Origin: Bedellia somnulentella
Lineage: Eukaryota > Arthropoda > Insecta > Lepidoptera > Bedelliidae
Direction of reading: 5' to 3'
Assembly: GCA_963576735.1 (NCBI GenBank)
Contig: OY755178.1
Span: 2,046,001-2,110,000 of the forward strand
DNA length: 64,000 bases
Of this stretch, positions 1 through 11,796 are shown in pieces. The notes beneath the pieces were generated by a model. That model searched no databases and was not told the DNA's origin. It was given only the letters and a program-made list of their open reading frames with translations. The position numbers and the translations under genes were made by a program. Numbering within the stretch: position 1 is the first letter of the stretch; the number at the start of each line of letters is the position of its first letter.

Positions 1-1811
1 GGTAACAAAAATAATAAAAAAAAAACAAATTATACTAAAACCTTTCAGTTAAAAAATATAATTTAACTTTATTAAATAAACCTCACTGTCTAAAATCATG
101 TTCCATTTAACAAAAATATCTAGCATATCTATATATATATATATATATTAATATTTTCCTTTCCGATTGCTTCTAGCCATTTTCGCCTTTTGGATTCATT
201 TTTGGGGAGTCTGAAACAAGTAGGTTTTTTTCATATCATATCGATATAATACATCGACAATAATAAAAAAACATCCCTATCTTGAACATAACCTTAAACT
301 TAAATTCAATAAATCTATATCTAAAAGTGTTGAAAACTCTGTAAATACACTTCACTTTATAAAATTCAGGTATACCATTAAAGTAGGATTAGCTATAAAT
401 GCTTTATGAGTCTGCTATATGATGCTATATAGAATAAAATCACAATAATAATAGTCGATTGATAAGTTTTCCCATTTCTTACCGGTGAATTGTTAAATTA
501 GGTCGATTCCTGCTTAAGTATTATCCACAGGTCAGAATAGAACACTTCACCATTTTTAACAGAATTTCAGCACTATACCACTGTTTATTTCACAATTAAT
601 TGTAATTTTTCTACAAAATTTCAATGTTTACAAACAAATCAAACCATAGACAACAAAAAACTTTGAAACTAAAATGGCGGATGCATCCACGAATTCTATA
701 TATAGTTATGTATAAGATTCTTGTGGCCAGCAGTATTAAAATGGTGTTGGTCTTAATGACACCCACAAAAATACTATCATCAGAGAGAGACAACAATAGC
801 TAATCATTTCGTCAAACACAATTTTGACAGAAAAGTTTATATAGAACATTATGTGATCTCCATATACTTCACTACTCAAAGGGGGTTTTCCTTTTTTTCT
901 TTTTTTCTTCTTCCCTGTTCTCAGGATAGATGGCGCCAGACTTGCTATGTTACTGGTAGGAACGGAACGTCACACCGTTTTTTACACTTGGATGTAATGA
1001 TATCGTAAAACGGAACGTACATAAAAACGTTCTGATTTGAAAGTCTAAATAAATATCAGTTTAAGCCAAGATAGCTTAAAAGTGAATAAACAAAGACGGT
1101 ATTTATATTTAACATTCTTTTTGTTGTTTTTACTCGCCAAAAAGTTACTCTATGGTGATGTGACACATGTTTTTAAAGTTGACATTGGCGAAATTATTGT
1201 GGCAACACGATTGAGGCCACGAAGAAAAAGTTTAAGTAAGTAACGTACTGTAACGTAGTTACATCAACGCCATCTACAGAGCTCTAGGAAACTATGTTGT
1301 TTTTTTATTTCTCAAAAAGAAAACCTCTCATTGAATTTTCCAGTCTTTGACTATGAACACTATAGACAGAGTCATAATGCAACGGGAGAGTACCTCTTTT
1401 AGATAGCAATATTTTTCCCTGTAATGTTGCGATCACTAGAAAACAATTACCCCAAAATACTATAATCACCATTCTAAAAGCTACTTTTTAATTTAAAATT
1501 GATTACGTCAATTTATTGTTTAATTAAAGGTTTACTGTTTACTATATTATTTCCTGCAATCATATAATTATACATACTTGCTCCTAGTATTATACAATCT
1601 TTTTTGTTTAATTTTCCATTTATACTGATGTTTAATACACCGTTAAATCTAAAGCATTGTACTAACTATCAGGGATGAATCTTCCCATGAATACGAATAA
1701 ATTTTTGTTCGGGACTAACTTTGTTACTGGACAAAAAAAAACAGCTGTTCCATAAGTGCAAGTTATGTAAATATTATACGGGTCATCATAGGTATAGTGG
1801 GGTCTATGTTT
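1..1811. other. AT-rich stretch without a recognised gene
   Basis: No open frame or domain is supportable here. It contains a short TA microsatellite near 128-150 and poly-T/A runs. A 27-bp segment at 1345-1371 is an imperfect inverted repeat of 4958-4984 on the other side of the piggyBac element. This may be distal 3' flank of the minus-strand FoxK gene, but nothing shows that directly. Confidence 0.5.
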
Positions 1812-2047
1812 GTACATACATACATACATATACTCACGGCTATAAATCCCTAAAAGGGGTAGCCAGAGCTGAGAATTTTTTTGGAAGTTGAATGGGGAAA
1901 AGATGGTAGAATAAAGGTTGTTGGTAATGGGTCTCCAACCGCATCGCCCAAAAATCCCTTAAAAAGCCCCAATACCGTTAGTCGCCTCTTACGACACCCG
2001 TGGGTAGAAAGGGGTAGCGACATTCTAAGCTGGCACTAAACGGCATT
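1812..2047 (-). mobile_element. SINE-A copy (subfamily 2)
   Basis: Minus-oriented copy of the roughly 240-bp interspersed family described at 6080-6332. It begins with the TACA microsatellite tail and ends near the TTCTAAGC head. It carries the variant head reading GACATTCTAAGC instead of GCTATTCTAAGC, shared with the copies at 13577 and 32797, so the family has at least two subfamilies. Confidence 0.8.
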
Positions 2048-2479
2048 CTATACAGCTAAAAAAAAGAAACCGGTCTTCATCAGTTTTCATGGACCTTTTT
2101 TTTTCTGATCGCGCATTGTATTTATTATGTATTTATCTGTAGAAAAACATTAAAAAACTCACTCACTTGTGGAAAGTCAATCCTTCGATGTGTTTTTCGC
2201 TGCGGCTTCCGCAGCCAAGCACGCTACACCCAACCATACCTCACTAAATAATAAGTTTGACTAATGGAGTCTCTTTTATCACAATAACAATATACCTACA
2301 AATGAATAAAATCTTTCTCAAAATCAAAAGAAAACCAAAATCGCTCACAAGTCGACGCTTTGTTTGTCAAGCTTTAAAAGCGTGACATCAACAAAACGGG
2401 TTACGCGATAGAGATGACAATAAAGATTTTGTGTCTCTTTTTAACATATAAGAACTTAAATAAGGGCTTCTCTTTTTAA

Positions 2480-2495
2480 CCCTAGATCACTAACC
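2480..2495 (+). repeat. piggyBac left terminal inverted repeat
   Basis: CCCTAGATCACTAACC directly follows the TTAA at 2476-2479. It matches the reverse complement of 4919-4934 at 15 of 16 positions. Confidence 0.9.
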
Positions 2496-2662
2496 ATTCG
2501 TATAATAGACGACGCGTACCGAGCGCTTTCGCCATTTCGCCATCTTCCCGTTGCCCCCCGCCCCGCACTCTTTTAGTACCTTCCTGGATAGTGAATTTAG
2601 TGACCCGCAAGGCCTCATTGCGGATGCACGATAATTAGGTGGACATATATCGCGTGATCGTC

Positions 2663-2684
2663 GTCTCACAGACGAAAGGTTAGT
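2663..2684 (+). repeat. piggyBac left subterminal repeat
   Basis: A 22-bp segment starting GTCTCACAGACGAAAGG that recurs in the same orientation at 4876-4897 with one mismatch. The GTCTC/GAGAC part is itself a small dyad, and the segment ends in GGTTAGT, the complement of the inner part of the terminal repeat. This is typical of subterminal transposase-binding sites, but binding is inferred. Confidence 0.65.
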
Positions 2685-2911
2685 AATGCTGTAAGTTTTA
2701 TAATTGAAGTTATACATACTTTTATGCTTCTGTCTATGTTGTTATTTGTTAGAAAAAATAATAAATTTTATTATTTACGAATGAATAATTATTGTTATGG
2801 TTTAATGACGTGTACTCTATTTACCTATGTTGTTTTTTTATATTTTATACTGCGTTTTATAATATTTTTGTGTATTTTTCTTGTCTTAATTTTATTTCTA
2901 TTCTATTTTAG

Positions 2912-4759
2912 ATGGATTTGAGAAGCGTAGAAGACAAAATTGTGCAATGGTTAGCTGAATCGGAGACCGAATCATTACCCGATAATGAACCTCATTCATC
3001 CGATTCTGAGGAAGAGAATTATGTTGACACGGAAATACATGTCCCTTCTGAGGAAAGTGAGGAAGAAGCTTCAGACTCTTCGGGGGACGAATTGTTAGTT
3101 TCACGTCGCGGGCGTAATCGAAGGCTAATCTTAGATTCTGATGATGATGCACTAAACACGGATCAGATGGAATCCAGCAGCGATACTCAAACACAAGTAC
3201 CGCAATTACATCCGACAGTTATTCAGCCGCGCCAGCGTAACTTGTACGGTAAGAACCGACACATATGGTCAACAAGTCCTCGTGACCCACGCACCCGTAC
3301 AAGTAGCCGTAATGTGATACATATCGTACCTGGCCCTTCAGGATTGGCTAAAGAGGTCTCAGAGCCAAAGGAACTTTTTCAGCTTTTTGTGACGGAAGAA
3401 ATGATCGATGCCGTTGTGCAATATACAAACGCAGAGATTGATATAAAGAACAGTAAGTACAAACTTTCAAAATTTACTACTTCTCAGACGTCGGCTAATG
3501 AAGTCAAGGCTTTACTGGGTCTACTAATTCAATCAGCTGCCCTGAAAAGTAACCATTTGCCAACTCGAATGTTATTTGACACAAAAAGAAGCGCAAACAC
3601 CTATAAGGGCTGCATGAGCGCTGAAAGGTTTGATTTTTTAGTAAGATGCTTGAGATTTGACGATAAAAACACAAGGCAACAAAGAAGGGTATCTGACAAA
3701 CTGGCTCCCATTAGGGATTTCTGGGAAAAATTCATTGATAATTGTAAGCAATGGTACAAGCCAGGTTCATACGTTACGATAGATGAACAACTTCTCGGTT
3801 TTAGAGGACGCTGCCCTTTCAGGATGTACATCCCCAATAAACCGAACAAATATGGTTTGAAATTGGTTATGATGGCGGATTGTAATACAAAATATATGTG
3901 CAACGCTATACCTTACCTAGGAAAAAATACTAACACCGGTAACGAACCATTGGCTAGTTATTTTGTAAAAGAGATAGCTAAACCCATATATGGATCAAAT
4001 CGGAATATCACAGTGGACAACTGGTTTACATCAGTTAGCCTGGCCACTGAATTGCTAAAACCGCCTTATAAGCTGACAGTCGTGGGTACATTGCGAAGCA
4101 ATAAACGTGAGATCCCGAAAGAAATGCAGAACAACAAAAATAGACAAGTAGGCACTTCGATGTTCGGCTTTGACAGAGATATGACTTTAGTCTCATACAA
4201 ACCGAAATCAAATAAAGTCGTATTCCTTTTATCTACGACTCATGACCAACCTGCAATTAGCAACAGCTCAAAAAAACCAGAAATTATTGAATTTTACAAT
4301 ACAACAAAAGGAGCCGTTGATACAGTGGACCAGATGTGCTCAATTATGAGCACAAGCCGTAAAACCAAACGATGGCCATTGTGCTTGTTTTACGGTATAC
4401 TAAATATATCAATAATTAATGCCTATGTCCTGCACGTATCAAACGAGATCCGTAATAATAAAAAACCTACAAAAAGAAGGGATTTTGCCTTAGCAATTGC
4501 AGATGAACTTATGGTACCTTGGCTTCGTGAGCGATATAACACTGTGACTTTGCAGCGTAATTTGAAGCAAATTATCGGCGAAATTCTAAAAATTAATGTT
4601 TCTGACGAACAGTCCAGTCAAGAGCAACCAAGAAACCGAAAAATTTGCAGTTATTGCCCAGCAAAAAAACGACGCATGACCAAATACTTTTGCAAGGGTT
4701 GCAAGAGGGCCATTTGTGGCGAACATACAGTTTCTATGTGTAATTCCTGCACTGATTAG
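2912..4759 (+). CDS. piggyBac-type transposase (DDD), 615 aa
   Basis: Predicted cut-and-paste transposase acting on the element ends in the nucleus. The first ATG after the leader gives an uninterrupted 615-residue frame, close to the size of the original piggyBac protein. Residues 1-100 are acidic and Ser-rich, as is usual for this family. The RNase-H-like core carries the expected acidic residues: D291 in YVTIDEQ, D369 in ITVDNWF and D470 in KGAVDTVDQ, with D473 three residues on. The gaps of 78 and 101 match those of piggyBac D268/D346/D447. SRKTKRWP follows the third Asp, as in homologues. The C-terminus (about 578-612) is a Cys/His-rich zinc-binding domain (CSYC, CKGC, CGEH, CNSC). No stop or frameshift is present. 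Whether this copy is transposing or domesticated cannot be told from the sequence, but intact repeats argue for a transposon gene. Confidence 0.95.
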   Translation: MDLRSVEDKIVQWLAESETESLPDNEPHSSDSEEENYVDTEIHVPSEESEEEASDSSGDELLVSRRGRNRRLILDSDDDALNTDQMESSSDTQTQVPQLHPTVIQPRQRNLYGKNRHIWSTSPRDPRTRTSSRNVIHIVPGPSGLAKEVSEPKELFQLFVTEEMIDAVVQYTNAEIDIKNSKYKLSKFTTSQTSANEVKALLGLLIQSAALKSNHLPTRMLFDTKRSANTYKGCMSAERFDFLVRCLRFDDKNTRQQRRVSDKLAPIRDFWEKFIDNCKQWYKPGSYVTIDEQLLGFRGRCPFRMYIPNKPNKYGLKLVMMADCNTKYMCNAIPYLGKNTNTGNEPLASYFVKEIAKPIYGSNRNITVDNWFTSVSLATELLKPPYKLTVVGTLRSNKREIPKEMQNNKNRQVGTSMFGFDRDMTLVSYKPKSNKVVFLLSTTHDQPAISNSSKKPEIIEFYNTTKGAVDTVDQMCSIMSTSRKTKRWPLCLFYGILNISIINAYVLHVSNEIRNNKKPTKRRDFALAIADELMVPWLRERYNTVTLQRNLKQIIGEILKINVSDEQSSQEQPRNRKICSYCPAKKRRMTKYFCKGCKRAICGEHTVSMCNSCTD

Positions 4760-4875
4760 GATATTTCTATTTTTTTTATTATTATATGATTCTATAAAAG
4801 CTTGATTACTGTGAACTTTAATTTGATTTAAGAAAAATAAAGAGATTTTTAAAAGTAATGTTGTTTTTTTTCGTA

Positions 4876-4897
4876 GTCTCAGAGACGAAAGGTTAGT
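4876..4897 (+). repeat. piggyBac right subterminal repeat
   Basis: Second copy of the 22-bp direct repeat at 2663-2684, with one mismatch. It lies between the transposase stop codon and the right terminal repeat. Confidence 0.65.
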
Positions 4898-4918
4898 TAC
4901 AGCGTTACTCGAAAATAA

Positions 4919-4934
4919 GGTTAGTGAGCTAGGG
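4919..4934 (+). repeat. piggyBac right terminal inverted repeat
   Basis: GGTTAGTGAGCTAGGG, followed by TTAA at 4935-4938. Its reverse complement matches the left end at 15 of 16 bases. Confidence 0.9.
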
Positions 4935-5254
4935 TTAAAATGGATGACGTAACATCGCTCTATCTATAGTGTTCATAATCAAAGTTTCCAGTACAAGATC
5001 CACAATTTTCTTGGCCGGTAAGGGCGTCGCTGTCATCGATATTAGTATTGGCAGTAAATAAAAATTAACCATTATAAGGGAAATAATTTTACATCATACA
5101 GGCTAATTTATTTATGTATTGAAATGTCTTAATAAATCAATTTATGTTAATATTATTATTTATTTTTTATGGAACAAGTTTTCTGAAAATAAACGTTTAT
5201 TATTATTATTATTTCGGAAAACATTTTTGTTTCTTGCCTCTCCCATGGCCGAAA

Positions 5255-5945
5255 ATGAAAATATAAATTTTAAATGGGAGAGACGGTACTCCCCGACAAA
5301 AGTACAGTCGGTCGGGGTCAGGGAGTCAGGTTCAAGAACCGACGGACGATCCGAGCCGTATCGAGCAGCACCGCTTTCTGCATTTGTGCTGGAACCGACA
5401 CGCCACAGAAATCCAACCGCCTCAAGTTGGTCGCGAGGCTGGTTGGAATTAACCCGTTCGCGGACAAAACAATTGGGATTATTTCTGTCGAAGTCACACC
5501 CCACATGTCGGTGATCTCGTGAGCAAGATCGAGATATTTCGAACGCTTCTCGGTTTCAGCTTTCACGAGACCCTCGTCATGAGGGATAGTGACATCCACT
5601 AGAAATACCCTCGACTGCGACCGATCCCATACCACGATATCAGGCTTATTCGCTAGAATAGTCCTGTCCGTGATAACAGATCGGTCCCAATAGATTTTGG
5701 CACGGTCGTTTTCTAGGATTGGCTCCGGCAGATACTTGTAATACGGCAGCCTCTGTTGCAAGAGTCTGTATTTTAGAGCGGGCTCCTGATGCAGGATTTT
5801 GACTGCTTGGTTGTGTCTGCTTAGATGTGTAGTGTAGCTTTACGGTCCACGAAAGGTTCGTGAAGTACCTTGTAAAACCTCCCGTGCAGCTCCTTCTCTT
5901 TCCATACGGACTCCTGATCAGAGGTGCTAAGTACATCCGGGGTTC
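5255..5945 (-). pseudogene. LINE ORF2 3' fragment, endonuclease-like end
   Basis: Minus-strand remnant of a non-LTR retrotransposon polyprotein. The cleanest frame is 5761-5318 (about 147 codons); continuing upstream in the same frame reads ALKYRLLQQRLPYYKYLPEP. A KPDIVVWDR block followed 11-12 residues later by FLVDVTIPHD resembles the PD...D core of restriction-like endonuclease tails, and is followed by KYLDLAHEIT. I know similar C-terminal blocks from insect LINEs but cannot fix the clade (R2/R4-like is a guess). Upstream frames (to about 5945) are broken, and no RT domain remains. Confidence 0.6.
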
Positions 5946-5990
5946 GCCAATCCTGTGAGGCCAACGATAAGGGAGTCAGTCCTTTATCTT

Positions 5991-6045
5991 TAGCGACCAC
6001 CTCTCCCCGAATACTACACTAGCGACCACCTCTCCCCGAATACTA
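5991..6045. repeat. 29-bp tandem duplication
   Basis: A unit starting TAGCGACCACCTCTCCCCGA is present nearly twice in direct tandem, just upstream of a SINE-A copy. Confidence 0.8.
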
Positions 6046-6079
6046 ATATTATTAATATTCATTTAATTAGTAACTAGTT

Positions 6080-6332
6080 GCTGTGTAGTGTCGGCTTAGA
6101 ATAGCACTACCCCATTTCTGCCGGTGGGTGTACGTAAGAGGCGACTAACGGTATTGGGGCTTTTAAGGGATTTTTGGGCGATGCGGTTGGAGACCCATCA
6201 CCAACAACCTTTATTTTGCCATCTTTTCCCCACTCAATTTTCCAAAAGTGGCTGAGGAACTTATAGTTCCTTAGCTCTGGCTACCCCTTCTTGGGATTTA
6301 TAGCCGTGAATATATGTAAGTATGTATGTATA
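6080..6332 (+). mobile_element. SINE-A reference copy
   Basis: Representative of the commonest repeat in the window (about 19 full or partial copies on both strands). Its head is TGTGTAGTGTCGGCTTAGAA and its body contains TGGGGCTTTTAAGGGATTTT, GGCGATGCGGTTGGAGACCC and TTTACC/TTGCCATCTTTTCC. The 3' part reads CTCTGGCTACCCCTTCTTGG and then a tail of TATG/ATGT repeats. No coding frame is conserved between copies, and no tRNA, 5S or 7SL head is obvious to me. The tail matches the 3' end of an RTE-like LINE also present here (44404-44655, 51385-51493). The SINE label is inferred from size, copy number, lack of coding and the LINE-like tail. Confidence 0.8.
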
Positions 6333-6434
6333 CGAAAAATGAGATGTAGATACCATACGGTAAAATTCCTCACAACTCACAAACAACAATATATGATAGC
6401 TTATCAATTACGTCAATGCCCCGGTTTTTATCCG

Positions 6435-6515
6435 CCTGGTGGTCGCTGGTCTTGCTGCTGTCAATATTTTTTTTCTTTCCTTAATTTATTAGTAATAATC
6501 CCTACTTGAAGTTTT
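6435..6515 (+). mobile_element. SINE-C arm fragment
   Basis: TTTTTCTTTCC...TTTATTAGTAATAATCCC matches the arm that follows the tRNA-like core of the element at 12231-12412. Only this arm survives. Confidence 0.5.
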
Positions 6516-9500
6516 ACATACATGACATAACGTTGTGTTGGGGGACAAATTGGTTAAGAATTTCAATAAAAAGCCACTAAGGATAAAATACGTTTATTTC
6601 TTATAATTTGTCAATATTATCAGACATATCAATTTGGGCTCACAATACAACCATAGCGCATACACGGGCCGTCAGGGGCCCACTGTTAATGAATATTCAA
6701 TATAAACAACAAATAAAAATAAATTATACTGTTATACTAAATACAAACACTAGGACACCACCCCGCTTCAGTTGCTAAGAAATTCTCGGGAAAATTCACA
6801 CTGAAAGAGCAGCAAAACCACACATTGGTAGAACTTGTTTCATCCAATCATTTTTTATTAGGATACAAGGATGTTAGTAGCCAGAAAGATATTTTTCTTT
6901 TGCATTGTGTCCATACTTTTTCAGTGGAATTTACCCTAAGTAGCACATTGTTAAATAATGTAACTTTAAGCTACTTTCTGGTAAAAATTAAAGCATAATC
7001 ATACTTAAATACAGTTGAGACTTGGCTTAACTCATTTCCAACCATATTATTGCTGCAACACTGACACAATAATTCCTAAGTGCTACCAAAGTATTGCCAT
7101 ACTAAGTATGCTGAACACGGTGTTATAATAGCATTTAGAATGCATTATTAAATACACTATAAGAGGACAAAGTCACGATATTCATAACTACTAAACAGCT
7201 TAACCAATGTTTCTATGACCGCCATTATGAAATAGTGACGTCACGCTTTTTAAATTTCATAAATATTTTTTATAGGAAAGAACTTTTTTTAAAACACAAA
7301 ATAAATCATATTCAAATATTACTAAAAAGATTCTCATGAGGTATTACTTCCAACCTAATAATACATAAAACACAAACTTTCAACGAACATACCGTCATAA
7401 ACCGTTTAGCATAGTAGTAAAGGAAGCGAAACTTTGTCCAACATATTGAATTTTCATATTTCATATGGGCACAAGACGTTACACTAATAATTCCATATAA
7501 GATTCTATTTATAAAACATAAGATAATTTCTAATACATTCCACACGGGCTATAAATACTGGTTATAATACAAACATATATGCCAACCAGTTAAGATAAAC
7601 CTCTATGGTTGTAAAGGAAATATATTGCAAAGAAACCTAGTATTTGAAATGAAAAAAAAAGTCTTACGTTTTTTTCCAGCGCGTATACTATTCGAATCCA
7701 TTCTGTATGCGACATCATGGTCACCCTACATCACCATTTTATACTTAAGCTAACTCGCGGTCGGTCGACAAACGTTACGTTAAAATAATTTTATCACTAT
7801 TTAATATAAATAGTTTGTTTGTTTGTCAAGACACATATTAAAAGCAAGTGAATAAAAATGTTTTGCTTAACTCAAATAACTCTTCGTGAACGTCTATGAA
7901 TATTGTTTTGATAGAACTACTTCCTAAATCATTAAATTTATCAAGAAATGCTACTCATATTAATGTAAAACAATTTTCAAGGTTAAATTTAAAGTAAAGA
8001 ATTGAATAAAAATCAGTTCCATTCACTTGCCGCTAGTATCATTCTTTTGGATTCAATCTTTCTTTCCCATATCAAGTCGGCCAAAACAACTGTACATACA
8101 GACATTACATTCCTCATACATATTGTTTGTCCAACACTCGCAACCTTGATCCCAATCCTTCACAATCACTTTTTGTACACATCATCTTCTAATAAGCCTC
8201 TCACTAACAATTACACAAATATTAATTGCCTAAAATAAACGTCACAAGTGTTTACCTCGACACGCCAAACGAACCTGAACGTACATAATCTTTACACAAT
8301 AACTATATAACATACATAACGTATATAAGCATTCTTAATTAGTCAATATGATACACTTACAATCGACATATTGAAACGAAACTGCTCGTGCTAACCTAAC
8401 AACTAAATCACAAACAAAACATGTAACTCGCATTTCATAAAATAAATTTGATCGATATTTAAAATCGGATGTTTCACGATACTAGGAAACCTAGAGCTAT
8501 AATGTGATCCTTACACAGCTCACAGACTATTCGAATTTAGCCATCAGTATACATCCTTGGTATTATGTATGCAAAAATTAGTTTGAGTATATATTGGAAA
8601 AGATGTTACTTGAAAATATTATTGGTAATATATAAATAAGTATTATTATATTGAAGCTGTTTTCTGTACTATGAATATGATTGTGCATAACTAACTTGTT
8701 GGTACTGTTTCAGACTTGTGTATTGTTTAGCATAACAACATGTTATTCGATCTTGAAGCACTTAATGAAAAATGGTATTCTTTAAGTCTCACTCTGTTCA
8801 ACATTCATAGAAAATAAAAAGCACTATTTATATGGTAATTAAACTAAAATTTGTATAACAGTATTTTCTTATATTTGTGACATTGAATTGCATAAATATT
8901 TCTACAACACACAGTACGCCTAAAGGATTATAAAGTTATATTTTAACTATTCTACAATGTACTGTCTCATTGGTGTTATCGTAATTCAAAGTAGGAATCG
9001 GGAACGAAAACTATCAAATTTAAATTATTGAGCATATTTGGTCAAAGGCAGGAAAATGTCACACTATTGCATTAGGGGCTTGATAATTATTCTTTATATA
9101 AAAAAACAAACCCCATTTTGATAACTACAAGATTTAACCCAGACTAAAGCTTTGCCTTACAACCAGTTTAGTGGACCATTAAAATCAGAGTTAACTAGTT
9201 TTACTGAATTTACATTACATGTATTTATATATCGGTATTATAACCTTTCTAAACAAGCGACGCCAAAAATAACTGTGCCTGTATTTCCAGTTTTACCTTG
9301 ACGAAATAAAAAGATAGAAAATGATACTAAATACTAATCTACATCAATAAAAATAAATACATCTAAACATTTCCTGCACTTTGTTTATTTAAAACTACCC
9401 TATCGTGGCAAAAAAGGAACTCTATGGGTTTACTACAACTATTGTGTTTATATGAAAACTATAAGGTAGATGTTTCAAGGAATTTGAGTATTGAGAAATT

Positions 9501-9579
9501 ATAATTAAGTATAAGCATGAACGAGGTATAATGCGCGTGATGATGATGTGGTCCGACCGATTTCGGTCACGGCAACCGC
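6516..9579. other. Gene-free AT-rich stretch, possible FoxK 3' region
   Basis: No coding segment is recognised. It is unusual for this window in having almost no interspersed repeats for 3 kb, which is compatible with a long 3' untranslated region or conserved intron of FoxK on the minus strand. Minus-strand AATAAA signals occur near 6566 and 6592. Both points are suggestive only. Confidence 0.35.
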
Positions 9580-9690
9580 TTAAAAGTTTTGGACTCGATT
9601 GTGAGCTCGCATGTGGCTTGTGTAGCCAATCTTATTTACAAAGATCCTCGCACACTGCGGGCATGTGAGCACACCATTAATATAATTTCA
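9580..9690 (-). pseudogene. LINE C-terminal C2H2 finger remnant
   Basis: Minus-strand frame ending at TAA (9582-9580) reads [20 protein letters not shown] and then HMRAH, a C-x2-C-x12-H-x3-H finger just before the stop. A single terminal finger of this form (IGxxSHxRxH) is common at the end of insect LINE polyproteins. A second example of the class is at 50290-50526. Nothing upstream is readable. Confidence 0.6.
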
Positions 9691-9892
9691 AGCGAACCAC
9701 TATAACCAGAAACAGACTATCCAGAATAATAACCAGAATATCTAAGTAAATCTCGCAAGGTGTCAAAGGTGATATATATAAATTAACCAATGAAAGCTCA
9801 TACAAAGTAGTTCAAAGGAAAAAAGTAGCAACACTGAAGCTTAGCTTTCAAGTGAAAAGTTTAACAAATTCTCATTTGGTCAGGTCAGTAAC

Positions 9893-10025
9893 CAGAAGCA
9901 CGAGCGCTATTTTATCGACACGATAGCGGTTAGAATGAGATGGCAGTACACGATACTAAGTAAGTGCGTAAGAGATGGCTGCTTTATCCCACGCGATAAC
10001 TAGTTTAAACACCGCTCGGACTAGC
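9893..10025 (+). mobile_element. MITE-like element, copy 1
   Basis: About 130 bp with ends resembling CACGAGCGC / GCTCGGACTAG. The interior blocks ATCGACACGATA, CGATACTAAGTAAGTGCG and AGAGATGGCTGCTTTAT are shared with the reverse complement of 36774-36908. No coding capacity. Confidence 0.6.
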
Positions 10026-11796
10026 CGGGCTGGTCATCTTATCTTCGCTGGTCAGTAGTACACAAACTTATGCTTTGCTTCAATATTGTGGTTTTAAATA
10101 TTAGCAGACATTTCTCAGATACTAAGATATATTTCTGTGCTTAAAATTTTCGATGGGAAACCCTATACTATATAATCTTTAAGCAGTATTCAGATTGCAA
10201 GCAGAAATGAAGAAACTTAAATGTACTGCTTTGAGACAGTTTTCACAGACAATAAATAATATAGTATGGAAACAACATTGATTTATTATTTCCAACATAA
10301 GTTGCTGTTGGTTTATTCAAACTCAATAAAACATTTATGGTTTAAGGTCATTTTTCCATTTTATTTTTGGGACACAATATCCCATTTAGCATGTTTTAAT
10401 GATCTCCAAATAAAAAGCCATAAAAATCGTATGTTGTTTTAAATGACAAATACTAATAATTTATCAATTTACCTTATTGATAAGTCAACCGATCTAAAAT
10501 AAAATTTTCGAAGCTGAATTACTAAGTTTAATATGGAGAGATTCCAAGTGAAATGAAGAATTATTGTAGTTAAAGAGATAATTATTGTTAACATAAAAGG
10601 TAGCCATATTAAAATACGTCCCCTACGATTTGCTTAGTAGAATAACGAGAGCTTACGAACGACTTGTAACAAGGAGCGTGTATAATTTTCTAAACATTTT
10701 TGAAAAATTGTACTTCAGGGTGAAATTCGTTAACTTTCAAGACTTTACTAATGAAAATTTTATATATTTCGTTTAAAAATACGGAACAAATACACCCGCT
10801 ATTTGTAAATTCACTAATAATATGCGTTCCTTAGTCAAATAGGTTAGTTTTGAGTTTGAAATTGCCAGAGCTGAAAGATATTTGGCATTATTTATTTTTA
10901 CCTAACTGATATGGTGCATTTGTATTCGTGTATGATCAAATAGTACATTAAGTTGAGAGGCCTTTGTCTATAATTGATGAAATTGAATGGACATTGATGA
11001 AATTATCAGTTATATCTGCATGGAATAGTAAAGTAATACAAACACACCATTTCCCAGGACAAAACAGATTTTCGTCGCTGTCAATGATCATTGTAATATT
11101 GTTACATATTAAATACATTTACAATATATTTATAGACATCAAACCGTGTTATTATAATGTAATTAAACAAACGATTGCACTTGACTTTAAAACTAAAAGC
11201 TCAAACAAAACGGTCATCGCGTCACAAGTAAAGAAACTGGAGTTTTCGATAAAAAGATTATTTTCAATTACAGAATGAAATTTCATCTATAGTCAAAGAT
11301 TGAGTGAAATAGGCATTTTTAAGGATCTATTCCCTTTATTGGTAACATACCTTCCTAAGAATATTGTACAAATAAGAAATTATTTATAAACTTTTTGTTG
11401 TGATCGCCTATTTTTTTTTAAGATGACAATTATTGCTGTTAAATTTATAAGATTTAGAACCGAACTTAAATAAAAAACCAAAATTTAAAATTAGTTAAAA
11501 CTTTTCTAGAAAAATTAACTTTTAGTTAGTTAAAACTCAATTGTGACCCAATTTTAAAATCAAAATATAAGACTAAACATTTTGAACTGTACATCATTTT
11601 AAAATGATTGTTAAAAGATCAAATAAAACCTTATCTCGCTACCTTCTTTCTAAAATGCGTATTCCATCTCAATCGGCACAAACATAAAACGAAGTGAAAA
11701 GCCTAACTTAAGCATAACTTATAGATAACACACAAAACAACACTTTATTCTTAGCACGATAATGTACAAACTCAATTGTCCACTGTCCACAGAACG
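10026..11796. other. AT-rich stretch without a recognised gene
   Basis: No domain-bearing frame. The open frame at 10964-11278 on the plus strand has no recognisable features. Probably FoxK intron or downstream sequence. Confidence 0.4.

Larger units (their letters stand above)
2480..4934 (+). mobile_element. Complete piggyBac-type DNA transposon
   Basis: The element is 2455 bp and is bounded by TTAA on both sides (2476-2479 and 4935-4938), the hallmark target duplication of piggyBac transposons. Its ends are 16-bp terminal inverted repeats starting CCCTAG with one mismatch. Inside is one uninterrupted 615-aa transposase frame with an AT-rich leader and short trailer. Imperfect 22-bp direct repeats (2663-2684 and 4876-4897) lie inside each end. 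Nothing in the sequence indicates decay, so it may be autonomous or recently so. Mobility itself is inference. Confidence 0.93.

Noticed and set aside
2480..4934. Endogenous virus-derived segment
   Set aside because: The transposase, TTAA duplications and terminal repeats define a piggyBac transposon; no viral gene was seen anywhere in the window.
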